Below are positions 15,131 through 24,184 of a stretch of 64,000 nt of DNA, in pieces. The stretch is from Clostridium sp. (lineage in GTDB: Bacteria > Bacillota > Clostridia > TANB77 > CAG-508): assembly GCA_018371855.1 (NCBI GenBank), contig JAHAKD010000006.1, positions 1 to 64,000 on the forward strand, in the 5' to 3' direction. A model generated the notes under the pieces. It made no database searches and was not told the origin of the DNA. It saw only the letters and a program-made list of their open reading frames with translations. How positions within the stretch are numbered: the stretch's first letter is position 1; each line of letters opens with the position of its first letter. The translations under genes were made by a program, and so were the position numbers.

Positions 15131-17878
15131 ATGGAAAAAGAGAAATCTTTGATTGCTAGAAACGATAAAAGAGGAATTAAAAAAATAGTAAATAATGTAG
15201 TTGAATTTATAAAGTCAAAAGTAAATAAAGACTATATTTTATCTGAGAGTTCACCAGAATTTTTAAAGCAAAATAGAGATTTGATTTTAAAAACTATAAA
15301 AGCGAATGTACTATATCTAGACCAAGTATCAGACGATATACTATTAGAAGAATTACTCCAACAACAACTTCCATCTAATGGAATCATTGATACTGCTTTT
15401 AAAAGAGGATATACTTTTGGAAAAGATAGTACACCTGTTTTAGTGAGTAAACATGCAAAAAAAGCAATATTACAATATGTTGAAATGCAAAAAAATACTA
15501 ATGATAATACTGATAAAAATAATTTATTCACACGAAGAACATTATCTAGTCAAATGAAACTATCATATTTACTAGAAAATTTAGATGAAAGCCTATTACT
15601 AGATGTTGAATTTAGAGAAAAATTATTAGATTTGGCAATTGAAAAAGGTTATAAGATAACAGAATATTCGCCAATGCATCTAAAACAAATTGATAGACTT
15701 GCTGAAAATTATTATAGAGATTTATTAGAAAATAATATAGATGGAATTTTAACAAAAAACATATTAAGTTCAGAATTATTGAAAAACAAGGGATTTTTAG
15801 AGAGTTATATTAATTTATTGAAACAAAAAGGAATTGATAATGAAACTATTGTAAGTAGTTTAACATACAACGAGGAATGTACTAATGTATTAAAGAATAA
15901 TTTCGAGTTATTTCAATCTGTATTCGAAAACGTAACTCCAACAAATTTGGAAAAATTTTTTAATAAATTTTTTAGTGATAAAGAATTAGATGCGCTATTT
16001 ACAGAAGAGCAAGATTTACAAGGCAAATTATTAAGAGTCAGTCAGTTATATGCTAAGGATAATACTATTTTGCAATCTTTAAATGGAGAATTGCTTAAAG
16101 ACCAATATCAAAGTATACCTAATTATAAAATGCAATTGATTGCAAAAAATTCGAGATTTCAAGATAGAATATTAGGTTTAAATGATTATGAGAATAGTCT
16201 ATATAATAAAATTGCACAATTAGTATCACAAAAAACAGATAGATGGAATAGATTTGAAAAAAATATAGTTGAAAATTTATCTGATGGTTATTATGGAGAA
16301 CTAATTAATGACTTATATGAACAAGCAAAACAGGGTAATAAAATAACAGCTGAAGATCTTGAAACGTTGACTTTCCTTCTTTCAAAACAGTGCTCCTCAA
16401 AATCAATTTTTGATGAATATTTAACAGATAGCTATAAAAGACAGGGAATGGATGATAAAAGTATAAAACAAGAAGAAATTAGATATTCTAATAATGTATT
16501 TAATATTACTAATAAAAAAGAATTAGAACATTTTGAAGAAATTAAAGAATTAGTATGTGATACTATATTAACTAACCCTAGTTTAGATGATGAGCAATTA
16601 ACTGCTCCGATAAGCAAATATCTTGGACATTTTAATCAATTATCTGAATTAGATAGAATGAAGTTAGCTTTATTACAAAAATATTATAATATGGATTTAG
16701 AAGAAGCATCTAATATTGTAAATAAATTCTCTTCTGATATAGATAGTATATCTGTTAATGATGACTATCAAGCAAATATAATTGAGCAAATTAAGGCAAT
16801 AAAAAACATTTTTGAAAGTAATGATATTAATATTTTAAGTCAAATTGGTGACTTAGATATACTAGTGCAAACAGATTTATCTTCAAGTACATATCTAGTT
16901 GAAGAAACAAAAGAAATGTTTGAACAATTATATAAAGAAAATTTATATATGCCTAAAGAAGATGACAAGGTAGGAAATACCACATATAAAGGAAAAAATA
17001 TTGAAGTTTTTGATGCTAATACAGATTTTTCTATAATTGTTAAACGTGTAGGTGCTACAAATGAAAATTCACAAGATATTTGGAACCGTATGACAAAAGA
17101 TGGAGAGTATGGAAGAAAAGATTTAAGATATTATACATGTACATCGTATATGACAGATGAAAATCTTTTAAATCAAGATAATGAAATTGAAGTTACATTT
17201 GGATTTGCACAAGGTACTAATAATTACTCATTTGATGCGATATACCCACATGACGAACACACTCCATTTTATGGAGGAGATGATATTTATAATGATTTGA
17301 ACGGCTCTTATATGATACCATCTACTTTGGAAATGAATACAGATAATCGCTATAATGAAGTAGTAATAAACACTTTGGGAATTGGTGGAAATGGACAAAT
17401 GACTAAAATGCAACCAGATTATATTGTTTATGTAAAAGGTCAAAGTGACATGGATTTGGATGGATTAGAAAATGATCCTGTTTGGGAAAAATCTAAAAAA
17501 GCTGCAAGCGAGTTTGGTATTCCTATTGTAGTAATAGATAGAGAAAAAGTTAAACAGAGTGAGAAAGCAAAAATAGCCAATATGTCAGAAGAACTAAAAG
17601 GCAACCCAAATAGTAATGATGTTTTGAGATTCGTAAAAAAAGTTGAACATTATATCAGTAGATATGGTGTAGAAAGTATTTTAGAATATGCACCTCAAGA
17701 TAAAATGAATTTTTTAAGAAAATATATAGAAGAAAAAAGAATAGAAGAACAAAGTAATATTTCAGTTCCTAATGTAAAAACTGCTACTGCAATAAAACAA
17801 TCTACTAATGCTAGACAAGATATTTTAAGAAGACAGGATAACTTGAAAGAAAAAAATATTATTGGAGAAGAACGATGA
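15131..17878 (+). CDS. Large protein of unknown function, 915 aa
   Basis: I do not recognise this family. The 915-residue product is soluble, with no signal peptide or membrane segments. Residues 1-620 look almost wholly alpha-helical, with short repeats of acidic and Asn-rich helices. A distinct, more globular C-terminal domain spans about residues 630-830. Conspicuous there are VKRVGATNENSQDIWNRMTK near 636, LRYYTCTSYMTDENLL, RYNEVVINTLGIGGNG near 739, QPDYIVYVKG near 760 and EFGIPIVVIDREK near 797, the last suggesting a Rossmann-like strand-helix unit. AAAGGAG precedes the ATG and a promoter-like pair is at 15068-15096. The gene is intact in a region of pseudogenes and overlaps a 46-codon gene by ATGA. 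Effector, toxin or defence roles are conceivable but unproven. Confidence 0.85.
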   Translation: MEKEKSLIARNDKRGIKKIVNNVVEFIKSKVNKDYILSESSPEFLKQNRDLILKTIKANVLYLDQVSDDILLEELLQQQLPSNGIIDTAFKRGYTFGKDSTPVLVSKHAKKAILQYVEMQKNTNDNTDKNNLFTRRTLSSQMKLSYLLENLDESLLLDVEFREKLLDLAIEKGYKITEYSPMHLKQIDRLAENYYRDLLENNIDGILTKNILSSELLKNKGFLESYINLLKQKGIDNETIVSSLTYNEECTNVLKNNFELFQSVFENVTPTNLEKFFNKFFSDKELDALFTEEQDLQGKLLRVSQLYAKDNTILQSLNGELLKDQYQSIPNYKMQLIAKNSRFQDRILGLNDYENSLYNKIAQLVSQKTDRWNRFEKNIVENLSDGYYGELINDLYEQAKQGNKITAEDLETLTFLLSKQCSSKSIFDEYLTDSYKRQGMDDKSIKQEEIRYSNNVFNITNKKELEHFEEIKELVCDTILTNPSLDDEQLTAPISKYLGHFNQLSELDRMKLALLQKYYNMDLEEASNIVNKFSSDIDSISVNDDYQANIIEQIKAIKNIFESNDINILSQIGDLDILVQTDLSSSTYLVEETKEMFEQLYKENLYMPKEDDKVGNTTYKGKNIEVFDANTDFSIIVKRVGATNENSQDIWNRMTKDGEYGRKDLRYYTCTSYMTDENLLNQDNEIEVTFGFAQGTNNYSFDAIYPHDEHTPFYGGDDIYNDLNGSYMIPSTLEMNTDNRYNEVVINTLGIGGNGQMTKMQPDYIVYVKGQSDMDLDGLENDPVWEKSKKAASEFGIPIVVIDREKVKQSEKAKIANMSEELKGNPNSNDVLRFVKKVEHYISRYGVESILEYAPQDKMNFLRKYIEEKRIEEQSNISVPNVKTATAIKQSTNARQDILRRQDNLKEKNIIGEER

Positions 17879-18015
17879 AAAAAATAAAAAATAATAAAGT
17901 TATAGATTTAAGAAATAAAAGCGAACATGAAAAGGTAATTGAACTTGGGAAAATATCAAAAAAAATCAATTCAATTTTCCAAAACTCTATTCAAAATAAA
18001 AAAATAAAGAATTAG
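17875..18015 (+). CDS. Small basic protein (46 aa) translationally coupled to the 915-aa gene
   Basis: A 46-codon frame beginning at an ATGA overlap with the stop codon of the large gene. GGAG at 17863-17866 acts as its ribosome binding site. The product begins MKKIKNNKVIDLRNKSEHEK and ends with a Lys/Asn-rich tail; it is strongly basic and probably helical. A terminator-like hairpin 25 bases after its stop closes the unit. Coupling and conserved-looking spacing suggest it is real and works with the large protein, for example as partner, chaperone or antidote. It is too short for family recognition, so function is unknown. Confidence 0.55.
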   Translation: MKKIKNNKVIDLRNKSEHEKVIELGKISKKINSIFQNSIQNKKIKN

Positions 18016-18039
18016 TTTGGGATTGTTGTAAAATGAAAT

Positions 18040-18066
18040 AAAGGTGGCTAGTATATAGTCACCTTT
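18040..18066. terminator. Bidirectional terminator-like hairpin
   Basis: AAAGGTGGCTA (18040-18050) pairs with TAGTCACCTTT (18056-18066) with one G-T pair and a 5-base loop, between convergent genes. Confidence 0.7.
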
Positions 18067-18083
18067 TGCCATCTTATAAATTA

Positions 18084-18380
18084 TTAATTTATATTGTTAA
18101 ATAAATATAATGCTACTTTATTTTGTTCTGTTGTTTCCATTTCCATAAGTTTAGCCATTGCAAACATTACAAGTTTATATTTTGCAAAGTTTATTAAAGT
18201 AGTTCTATATTCTTCATCAACTTCTTTTAGCATAGCATCAAATTTTTCATAGTTTTCTTTAGTATTGTATATAAGACCTGACCATTTGCTTTGGCTCATG
18301 CATATTGCTAGTCTTAACTTATCTTTTATATCCATATCATTTATCATATTTATTAAATATTCAACTTTTTTATTTTCCAT
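18084..18380 (-). CDS. Hypothetical protein, 98 aa
   Basis: I do not recognise this protein. It is 98 residues and mainly helical, starting MENKKVEYLINMINDMDIKD and ending KVALYLFNNIN, with several Met and acidic residues and no membrane segment. GGAGGTAATTAG lies directly upstream of the ATG on the minus strand. It follows the recombinase-relaxase remnant by 18 bases in the same direction, so it was probably cargo or an accessory gene of the same mobile element. It appears undamaged. Confidence 0.6.
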   Translation of the reverse strand: MENKKVEYLINMINDMDIKDKLRLAICMSQSKWSGLIYNTKENYEKFDAMLKEVDEEYRTTLINFAKYKLVMFAMAKLMEMETTEQNKVALYLFNNIN

Positions 18381-18398
18381 ATTCTAATTACCTCCATA

Positions 18399-19513
18399 TT
18401 AAAATCTAGTATCGTTTTTCTTTTTACTATTTTTATCGTTATTTATCTCATCTTTTGGCTTTATTTTTCTAGCTATATTATTTGCAATATCATTTTCATC
18501 ATCAGTAAAAATCCCATTCTTATATAGGGCATCACTAACAATTTTATAGTTATTATCTTTATCATAACAAATTCTTTTGTGAAAATGCCCTATAATACTA
18601 TGCCAAAATTCTTTGAATTTGTGTAATTGAGCCTTTATGCTTTCTTTTTCCTCTCGTAGTTTGTTAATAATTTTATCTTTAGAAGATATTTCACTTTCTA
18701 ATTTGCTAATTTTATTATCTTTTTCTTCTATTTGATATTTTAGTGAATAATTTTCTTTTTCTATTTCAAAAGCACTATGTTCAAAGTCTCTAATAGTCAC
18801 ATTTAAGTCATTTACACTTCTAACTGTTTTAGTGATATCTTTTACATCTTTGGTAAAGTTTTTGATTTTCTCGACATCCTCGTTCGAAATAACCATATTA
18901 TTTTTATTAAACTTAGCAGGTTTTAAATTATCTAATATTTGATTTATATCTTTAGTTGTATTATCAATTTTTAAAGTTTTGTCTGGAGCTCTATAATAAC
19001 CAAGAGGGCACTTACCTGGAATATGACCTGCTTTAATAGCACCATTTAAACCAAATTTTGTTCTTTCACTAACTATTTCAATTTCTAATTGAGATAGAAC
19101 CGTTAACATTCTAACAAAGAAACGACCATTTGCAGTAGAAGTATTTACATCATCTCTATCACAAATTAAATAGCAATGATATTTTTCAAGAGTACTGATT
19201 AAAACCTCTAAATCACGAACTGAACGAGTAACTCTCTATCTAATTTGTAAGCAACTATATAGTTAATTAATCCATTTTTCATATCTTCAATCATTTGTTG
19301 GAATTGAGGTCTGTTCTTCATATCTTTAGCAGAAATTCCTGCGTCTTTATAAACTTTAAATATCTCAAATCCTTTGTATTTGCATAATTGTCTTAATTTT
19401 TCTTCTTGCTCTCCTAAACTAAAACCTTCCCTTGCTTGATCTTCGGTACTTACTCTAATATAAATACCTGCAATTTTCTTTTCTTCTGAAAATGGTGTAC
19501 TTAAATTCTCCAT
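18399..19513 (-). pseudogene. Serine recombinase N-terminus joined to a MobV-type relaxase tail
   Basis: The minus-strand start at 19513 (AGGAGG upstream) opens a serine recombinase. AGIYIRVSTEDQAREGFSLG contains the catalytic Ser and the frame runs to VAYKLDR near 19235. There an extra GA in an AGAGAG run shifts the frame. The recombinase then continues out of frame (VTRSVRDLEVLISTLEKYHC) and back into the open frame 19109-18399 as VRMLTVLSQLEIEIVSERTK and IPGKCPLGYYRAPD. After about residue 45 of that frame the sequence changes to the coiled-coil C-terminus of a plasmid-mobilisation relaxase (ISNEDVEKIKNFTKDVKD, KFKEFWHSIIGHFHKRI, LYKNGIFTDDENDIANN). It is thus a frameshifted, chimeric relic with neither protein complete. 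Confidence 0.78.
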
Positions 19514-19625
19514 TTAAACCTCCTAAAAATACAAAAAATGCCAGAAAGCCTTTGCTAACTAACACTTAAAAATACATCTTATTATTTACTTGTTATACTT
19601 GCTGATAAAAAGAAAACTTCTAGTA

Positions 19626-19898
19626 TTAGTTACCACTGATAAAATCTCTTAATTTTGAGAGTGGGTATTTATTAGCTAAATTACCTATGTAAAAATATTC
19701 ATGTTCATTAAAAAATAAATACAATTTACCTTTAATCACTACACTATGTGGCTCTACATAAGCAATATTAGTTTTTTCAACCATTCTCAAATTACCATTC
19801 TTTATCTTTGGTTCACAATTACTAAAAGTGCAAGCCCATTCAATCTTAGAACGTAATTCTTTTTCTATTGCTATTTCTCTTTTAACTGTAGATATCAT
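19626..19898 (-). CDS. Hypothetical protein, 90 aa
   Basis: I do not recognise this protein. I start it at the ATG at 19898-19896 because AAAGGAGG lies 10 bases upstream; a longer frame reaching 20009 has no such signal. The 90-residue product begins MISTVKREIAIEKELRSKIE, contains two cysteines in WACTFSNCEPK, and ends YPLSKLRDFISGN. It is soluble and small, with a beta-rich middle. It lies upstream of the recombinase relic in the same direction and probably belongs to the island. An imperfect hairpin in its leader (near 19967-19989) might attenuate expression. Confidence 0.55.
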   Translation of the reverse strand: MISTVKREIAIEKELRSKIEWACTFSNCEPKIKNGNLRMVEKTNIAYVEPHSVVIKGKLYLFFNEHEYFYIGNLANKYPLSKLRDFISGN

Positions 19899-20072
19899 AT
19901 CACAAAAACCTCCTTTTTTCAATATTTTGAGGCTATTATTTACTTTTATTTCCAAAAAGCAAAAAATAAGCCGACTAAATCGACTTATATATTGTAAAAT
20001 GATATTCACTTTTTGGTTTTCTTAAAACTCACTTGTTGTAATACTTTCAAGTAGTTCGACGAAAACGCATTG

Positions 20073-20146
20073 TGGAGCGAGTAGTGGGAATCGAACCCAC
20101 ACCTTCGGGTCGGAAGCACGAAATTCTACCATTAAAATATACCCGC
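20073..20146 (-). tRNA. tRNA-Gly-like gene (anticodon TCC), degenerate
   Basis: On the minus strand GCGGGTA pairs with TACTCGC in the acceptor, the T arm is GTGGG-TTCGATT-CCCAC, and the encoded end is TCCA. The anticodon loop CTTCCGA would read GGA. The anticodon stem TCGTG/CCCGA has one mismatch, and the D stem TTTT/GAAT is weaker than in the two intact copies downstream. It may be a low-scoring working tRNA or a relic altered by the adjoining island. Confidence 0.6.
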
Positions 20147-20212
20147 GAGTAAATATATTATAACTTTAAATAAATAAAAAAGCAACAACCTAAGCCAGCT
20201 GTTGCCAATTAA

Positions 20213-20286
<74 letters not shown>

Positions 20287-20318
20287 GTTTGCTCCTAAGA
20301 GATTTTTATTATATTGTC

Positions 20319-20392
<74 letters not shown>

Positions 20393-20561
20393 ATTAGCTC
20401 CTGACAAGTATAGATTATAATTGTTTTTGTTTTTTTTGTCAATATCTTTTTTTACTTTTTTAGAAAAAATTTATATGATTGGATTTTTTTCTGGAAGTTT
20501 CAATAGATTTTAAAGATATAAAATTAGAAAAAAACAAATTTAATAAAATTAAGATATTATA

Positions 20562-20590
20562 TTGAAAAAAATTTAAAAAATAAGTATATT
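20562..20590 (+). promoter_or_regulatory. Promoter for the dCMP deaminase gene
   Basis: TTGAAA (20562-20567), a 17-base spacer and TATATT (20585-20590), 29 bases before the ATG. The ~170 bases between the tRNAs and this promoter contain no gene. Confidence 0.65.
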
Positions 20591-20619
20591 AAAATAGAAT
20601 AAAAAATGGGAGGAAAATT

Positions 20620-21123
20620 ATGCGAGGAGATTCAAAAGCTAGAAAAGATTATTTAAGTTGGGACGAATATTTTATGGCAGTAGCAAAATTATCAGCAATG
20701 AGAAGTAAAGATCCACATACCCAAGTAGGAGCTTGTATAGTTAGTAATGATAACAGAATTTTATCAATAGGATATAATGGAGCTCCAAATGGATTTAATG
20801 ATGAAAAATTCCCATGGGGAAGAGAGGGAAATCCATTAGAGACAAAATATTTATATGTTGTACATGCAGAAAGAAATGCTATATTAAATTATAGAGGATC
20901 AAGAAAGAATCTAGAAAATTCAAAGATATATGTAGATTTGTTTCCTTGCAATGAATGTGCAAAAGAGATTATTCAAGCAGGAATAAAAGAAGTAGTATAT
21001 TTATCGGATAAGTATGCAAATACAGATGAAACAATAGCATCTAAGAAATTATTAGATTCATGTAATGTTTCATATAGAAAAATTGATTTGAATAATAGCA
21101 ACGAAGTTGTAATAAAGTTGTAA
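20620..21123 (+). CDS. dCMP deaminase (ComEB-like)
   Basis: A zinc-dependent deoxycytidylate deaminase that makes dUMP for thymidylate synthesis. The 167-residue product has the full cytidine-deaminase-superfamily core: DPHTQVGACIVSNDNRIL, the zinc motif HAE at residues 82-84 (VVHAERNAILNY), and PCxxC at 109-113 (LFPCNECAKEII). IKEVVYLSDKY gives the conserved strand near the C-terminus. Length and motif order fit the ComEB/dCMP deaminase family. GGGAGG precedes the ATG. It is transcribed alone from 20562. Confidence 0.92.
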   Translation: MRGDSKARKDYLSWDEYFMAVAKLSAMRSKDPHTQVGACIVSNDNRILSIGYNGAPNGFNDEKFPWGREGNPLETKYLYVVHAERNAILNYRGSRKNLENSKIYVDLFPCNECAKEIIQAGIKEVVYLSDKYANTDETIASKKLLDSCNVSYRKIDLNNSNEVVIKL

Positions 21124-21199
21124 TTAAAAAGAAAAAAACATGTTATATAAAACTATAAACTTATATGCTATTATATAGATATAAGGGGAGAATGATGTC

Positions 21200-23275
21200 A
21201 TGAAAAAAATAATAAAACTTATACCAATATTACTTATTATTATAATATTTTTAGAAGCAAGCAGTATATCTTTTGCGACAACAGATAAAAAGGAATCTAC
21301 TGTTTCATTAAATTTATCAGAAGATTTTAAAAACTGGGATAAGCTTTCAGAAGAAGAAAAAGATAATGTAATTATGCCAATGGCTACTTCAACAAATATT
21401 GATGAAGAAGATAGGAATAATGCTAATTCATTTTTATTTGGTGTACAGAACCTTTTTGCAAAAGCTTCAATTCCAACAAAATATAGTTTAACAGAAGATA
21501 TTAACGTTCCTGTAAAACATCAAGGAACTACAGGAGAGTGTTGGGCTTTCTCTATGACAAGTGTATTAGAATCATATTTAGCATTATCTGAACAAAAAGC
21601 AGTTATACCAAGATATTCTGCAAGACATATGGACTATGCTACTTCAGAAACTTTTTTGGATGGAAAGAATCCAATAGGATATAGTAGAGAAGTTGGAACT
21701 GGTGGTAATTCGACAATGGCATTAGGATATCTTACAAATGGAACAGGAGCAGTTTTAGAAGAAGATATGCCATTTGAAGATAATGAAGATAAAATTAACT
21801 TGTCAGAAATTCAAGACAAAGAAGCTGTTATAAGAGTAACAGATTCAAAAGTATTTCCAAACATAAATAAATATATAGATGTAGAAGGAAATGTAAAATA
21901 TAGAGATGATTCTTATAAAGAATATACAGATGAAGAAGTTACATTAATTAGAAATGAAATAAAACAATATATTATGAAATATGGTGCTTTAGCTGCAACA
22001 ACAGTTGGAAATAATAAAAATTATTATAGCAATCCAGAAGATCCAATGCATTCAGCAGCATATTTCTGTGATAATAATTTTTATAGCATAGACCATGCAA
22101 TTACAATAGTAGGATGGGATGATAATTATTCTGTAGATAATTTTAATCCAGAAAAAAAACCAAAGAATCCAGGAGCATATATTTGTTTAAACTCATATGG
22201 AACAGAAAGTTTTGCTGACGGATATACATATGTGTCATATGATGATGTTAATATAGAGAAAAATTTAACTGGAATAATGGGAGCAGAAGATATCTCAGAA
22301 GACAAAAACATATATCAAAATGATTTTTATGGTGCAACAGTATATTTAACAGTTAACCCACAAGGATCAATTGGTGTAGCTAATATATTTACTAAAGAAG
22401 GAAATGAGGATGAATATATAGATCAAGTACAAGTTGCTGCAAGTGGAAATGTTACAGCAGAAGTATATGTTAATCCAGCAGATTCTAGTCTAGATTCAAC
22501 CAAACTACAGAAAGTCGAAGTGGATTCATCAACATTAGATGCGACATATAATACTTTGAAGTTAAAGAATCCAATAAAAATAACTGGAGATAAATTTGCA
22601 GTTATGGTAAAATTAACTGCTACAGAACAATTTAATATTGGTATTGAATGTAATTATGCTGATAGTAAAATAACTACTGATCCAACAATGTTTGACAATG
22701 TAAGTGCAAATCCAGGAGAGAGTTATATATCTTTGGATAGTTTACAATCTTGGAATGACTTTACTACATTACAATTAGATGATACTACTTTTGAAGAATC
22801 TAATTTATGTGTTAAGGCTATAACAACTAAAAAAGATTCAACAGAACCAGATGAAAATACAAATACCAATACTGGTAATAATGATAATGAAAATACCAAT
22901 ACAAATACTGGTAATGAGAATCAAAATTCTAATGTAAATAATAATAACCAAAACACAAACACGAATACAAATACAAACACAAACACAAATACAAACACGA
23001 ATACAAATACAAATACGAATACAAACACAAATACAAATACAAATACAGACAAAGACAATAATTCAAATTCTGGAACGGGTACAACTAATAGTAATAATAA
23101 TTCAAACAATAATTCAGCATATTACTATAATGGAACTGTAAATAAAACATTAGCAGATGAACTTTTGCCTAAGACAGGAACAGACATGGCAAGATGGGTA
23201 TTACCAGTAGTTATTGGAATATTTATTATTTCATATTTTAATTATAGAAGATATAGAGATATAAAAATTAAATAA
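21200..23275 (+). CDS. LPXTG-anchored papain-family (C1A) cysteine protease
   Basis: A 691-residue surface protease. Residues 1-27 form a signal peptide (MKKIIKLIPILLIIIIFLEA). The C1A domain has the oxyanion and nucleophile block QGTTGECWAFS (Gln108, Cys114), the catalytic His in DHAITIVGWDD (His299) and the Asn in CLNSYGTESFADGY (Asn331). A C1-associated beta-rich lectin-like domain follows at about 370-540, then a Glu/Asn/Thr spacer with a long Asn-Thr repeat. The end is a sortase signal: LPKTG at 656-660, a membrane helix and a basic tail (YRRYRD). It therefore acts outside the cell on the wall. No sortase gene is in the window. Confidence 0.93.
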   Translation: MKKIIKLIPILLIIIIFLEASSISFATTDKKESTVSLNLSEDFKNWDKLSEEEKDNVIMPMATSTNIDEEDRNNANSFLFGVQNLFAKASIPTKYSLTEDINVPVKHQGTTGECWAFSMTSVLESYLALSEQKAVIPRYSARHMDYATSETFLDGKNPIGYSREVGTGGNSTMALGYLTNGTGAVLEEDMPFEDNEDKINLSEIQDKEAVIRVTDSKVFPNINKYIDVEGNVKYRDDSYKEYTDEEVTLIRNEIKQYIMKYGALAATTVGNNKNYYSNPEDPMHSAAYFCDNNFYSIDHAITIVGWDDNYSVDNFNPEKKPKNPGAYICLNSYGTESFADGYTYVSYDDVNIEKNLTGIMGAEDISEDKNIYQNDFYGATVYLTVNPQGSIGVANIFTKEGNEDEYIDQVQVAASGNVTAEVYVNPADSSLDSTKLQKVEVDSSTLDATYNTLKLKNPIKITGDKFAVMVKLTATEQFNIGIECNYADSKITTDPTMFDNVSANPGESYISLDSLQSWNDFTTLQLDDTTFEESNLCVKAITTKKDSTEPDENTNTNTGNNDNENTNTNTGNENQNSNVNNNNQNTNTNTNTNTNTNTNTNTNTNTNTNTNTNTNTDKDNNSNSGTGTTNSNNNSNNNSAYYYNGTVNKTLADELLPKTGTDMARWVLPVVIGIFIISYFNYRRYRDIKIK
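22952..23046 (+). repeat. Tandem repeat encoding (Asn-Thr)n
   Basis: About sixteen copies of a 6-base unit AAYACR (AATACA/AACACA/AATACG) encode alternating Asn and Thr in the wall-spanning spacer of the protease. Silent third-base variation among units shows the repeat is selected as protein, but it is a likely site of length variation. Confidence 0.9.
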
Positions 23276-23285
23276 AGAAAAAAAG

Positions 23286-23315
23286 GGGCAATAAGTTAAT
23301 TCTATCTTATTGCCC
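23286..23315 (+). terminator. Rho-independent terminator
   Basis: GGGCAATAAG (23286-23295) pairs perfectly with CTTATTGCCC (23306-23315), followed by ATTTGT. Confidence 0.75.
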
Positions 23316-23362
23316 ATTTGTAAATAAAGCCATAAAATTTTGTTAGTTTGAAAGGAGATCGT

Positions 23363-24184
23363 ATGGAAAAAAATTTAGAGGAAATAGCAAATAAAATTAG
23401 GATTAATACTGTAAAAGAAGTATATTATGCTAAATCTGGACATCCAGGAGGTTCTTTATCTATCGCAGATATATTAGCAGTACTTTATTTTAAAGAAATG
23501 AAAATAGATCCTAAAAATCCAAAAGACGAGAATAGAGATAGATTTGTATTGTCTAAAGGTCATTGCTCTCCAGCTTTATATGCTACTTTAGCATTAAAAG
23601 GATTTTTCAGTATTGAAGAATTAAAAAATTTTAGAAATATAAATTCAATTCTTCAAGGACATCCAGATATGAAGAAAATACCAGGAGTTGATATGTCTAC
23701 AGGATCATTAGGACAGGGACTATCAGCAGCAAACGGAATGGCAATAGCAGGAAAATTAGATAAAAAAGATTACAGAGTTTATGCAATATTAGGTGACGGA
23801 GAAATAGAAGAAGGACAAGTATGGGAAGCTGCAATGGCTTCAGCAAGATATAAATTAGATAATTTATGTATTTTTGTAGATAATAATAATCTACAAATTG
23901 ATGGAACTATAGATAAAATAATAAATCCATATCCAATAGATAAAAAATTTGAAAGTTTTGGATTTTATGTAATAAATATAAATGGTAATGACACTAAAGA
24001 AATAGAAGAAGCTTTAAATAAAGCTAAACAAATAAAAGGAATGCCTACAGCAATTATTGCTAAAACAATAAAAGGTAAGGGAGTTTCTTTTATGGAAGAT
24101 AATGTTGGATGGCACGGAAAAGCACCAAACGAAGAAGAATATAAGATGGCATTAAAAGAGTTAGGAGGCGAAGCTGATGAATAA
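23363..24184 (+). CDS. Transketolase, N-terminal (thiamine diphosphate) subunit
   Basis: One half of a split transketolase of the non-oxidative pentose phosphate pathway. The 273-residue product has the start of the Pyr/PP fold (AKSGHPGGSLSIADILAVLY), the conserved LSKGHCSPALYA, STGSLGQGLSAANGMA, and the ThDP/Mg2+ motif GDGEIEEGQVWEAA followed by NNLQIDG. I start at the ATG at 23363 because AAAGGAG (23351-23357) lies 5 bases before it; an in-frame TTG at 23348 precedes that site. It overlaps the C-terminal subunit gene by 8 bases, so both halves are made together. Split transketolases are common in Clostridia and archaea. Confidence 0.93.
   Translation: MEKNLEEIANKIRINTVKEVYYAKSGHPGGSLSIADILAVLYFKEMKIDPKNPKDENRDRFVLSKGHCSPALYATLALKGFFSIEELKNFRNINSILQGHPDMKKIPGVDMSTGSLGQGLSAANGMAIAGKLDKKDYRVYAILGDGEIEEGQVWEAAMASARYKLDNLCIFVDNNNLQIDGTIDKIINPYPIDKKFESFGFYVININGNDTKEIEEALNKAKQIKGMPTAIIAKTIKGKGVSFMEDNVGWHGKAPNEEEYKMALKELGGEADE

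Noticed and set aside
22921..23109. Minus-strand Val-Phe repeat frame, and a possible CRISPR-like repeat
   Set aside because: It is the reverse of the Asn-Thr stalk repeat of the protease. The 6-base units have no spacers, so it is not a CRISPR array; no CRISPR or cas genes were seen in the window.
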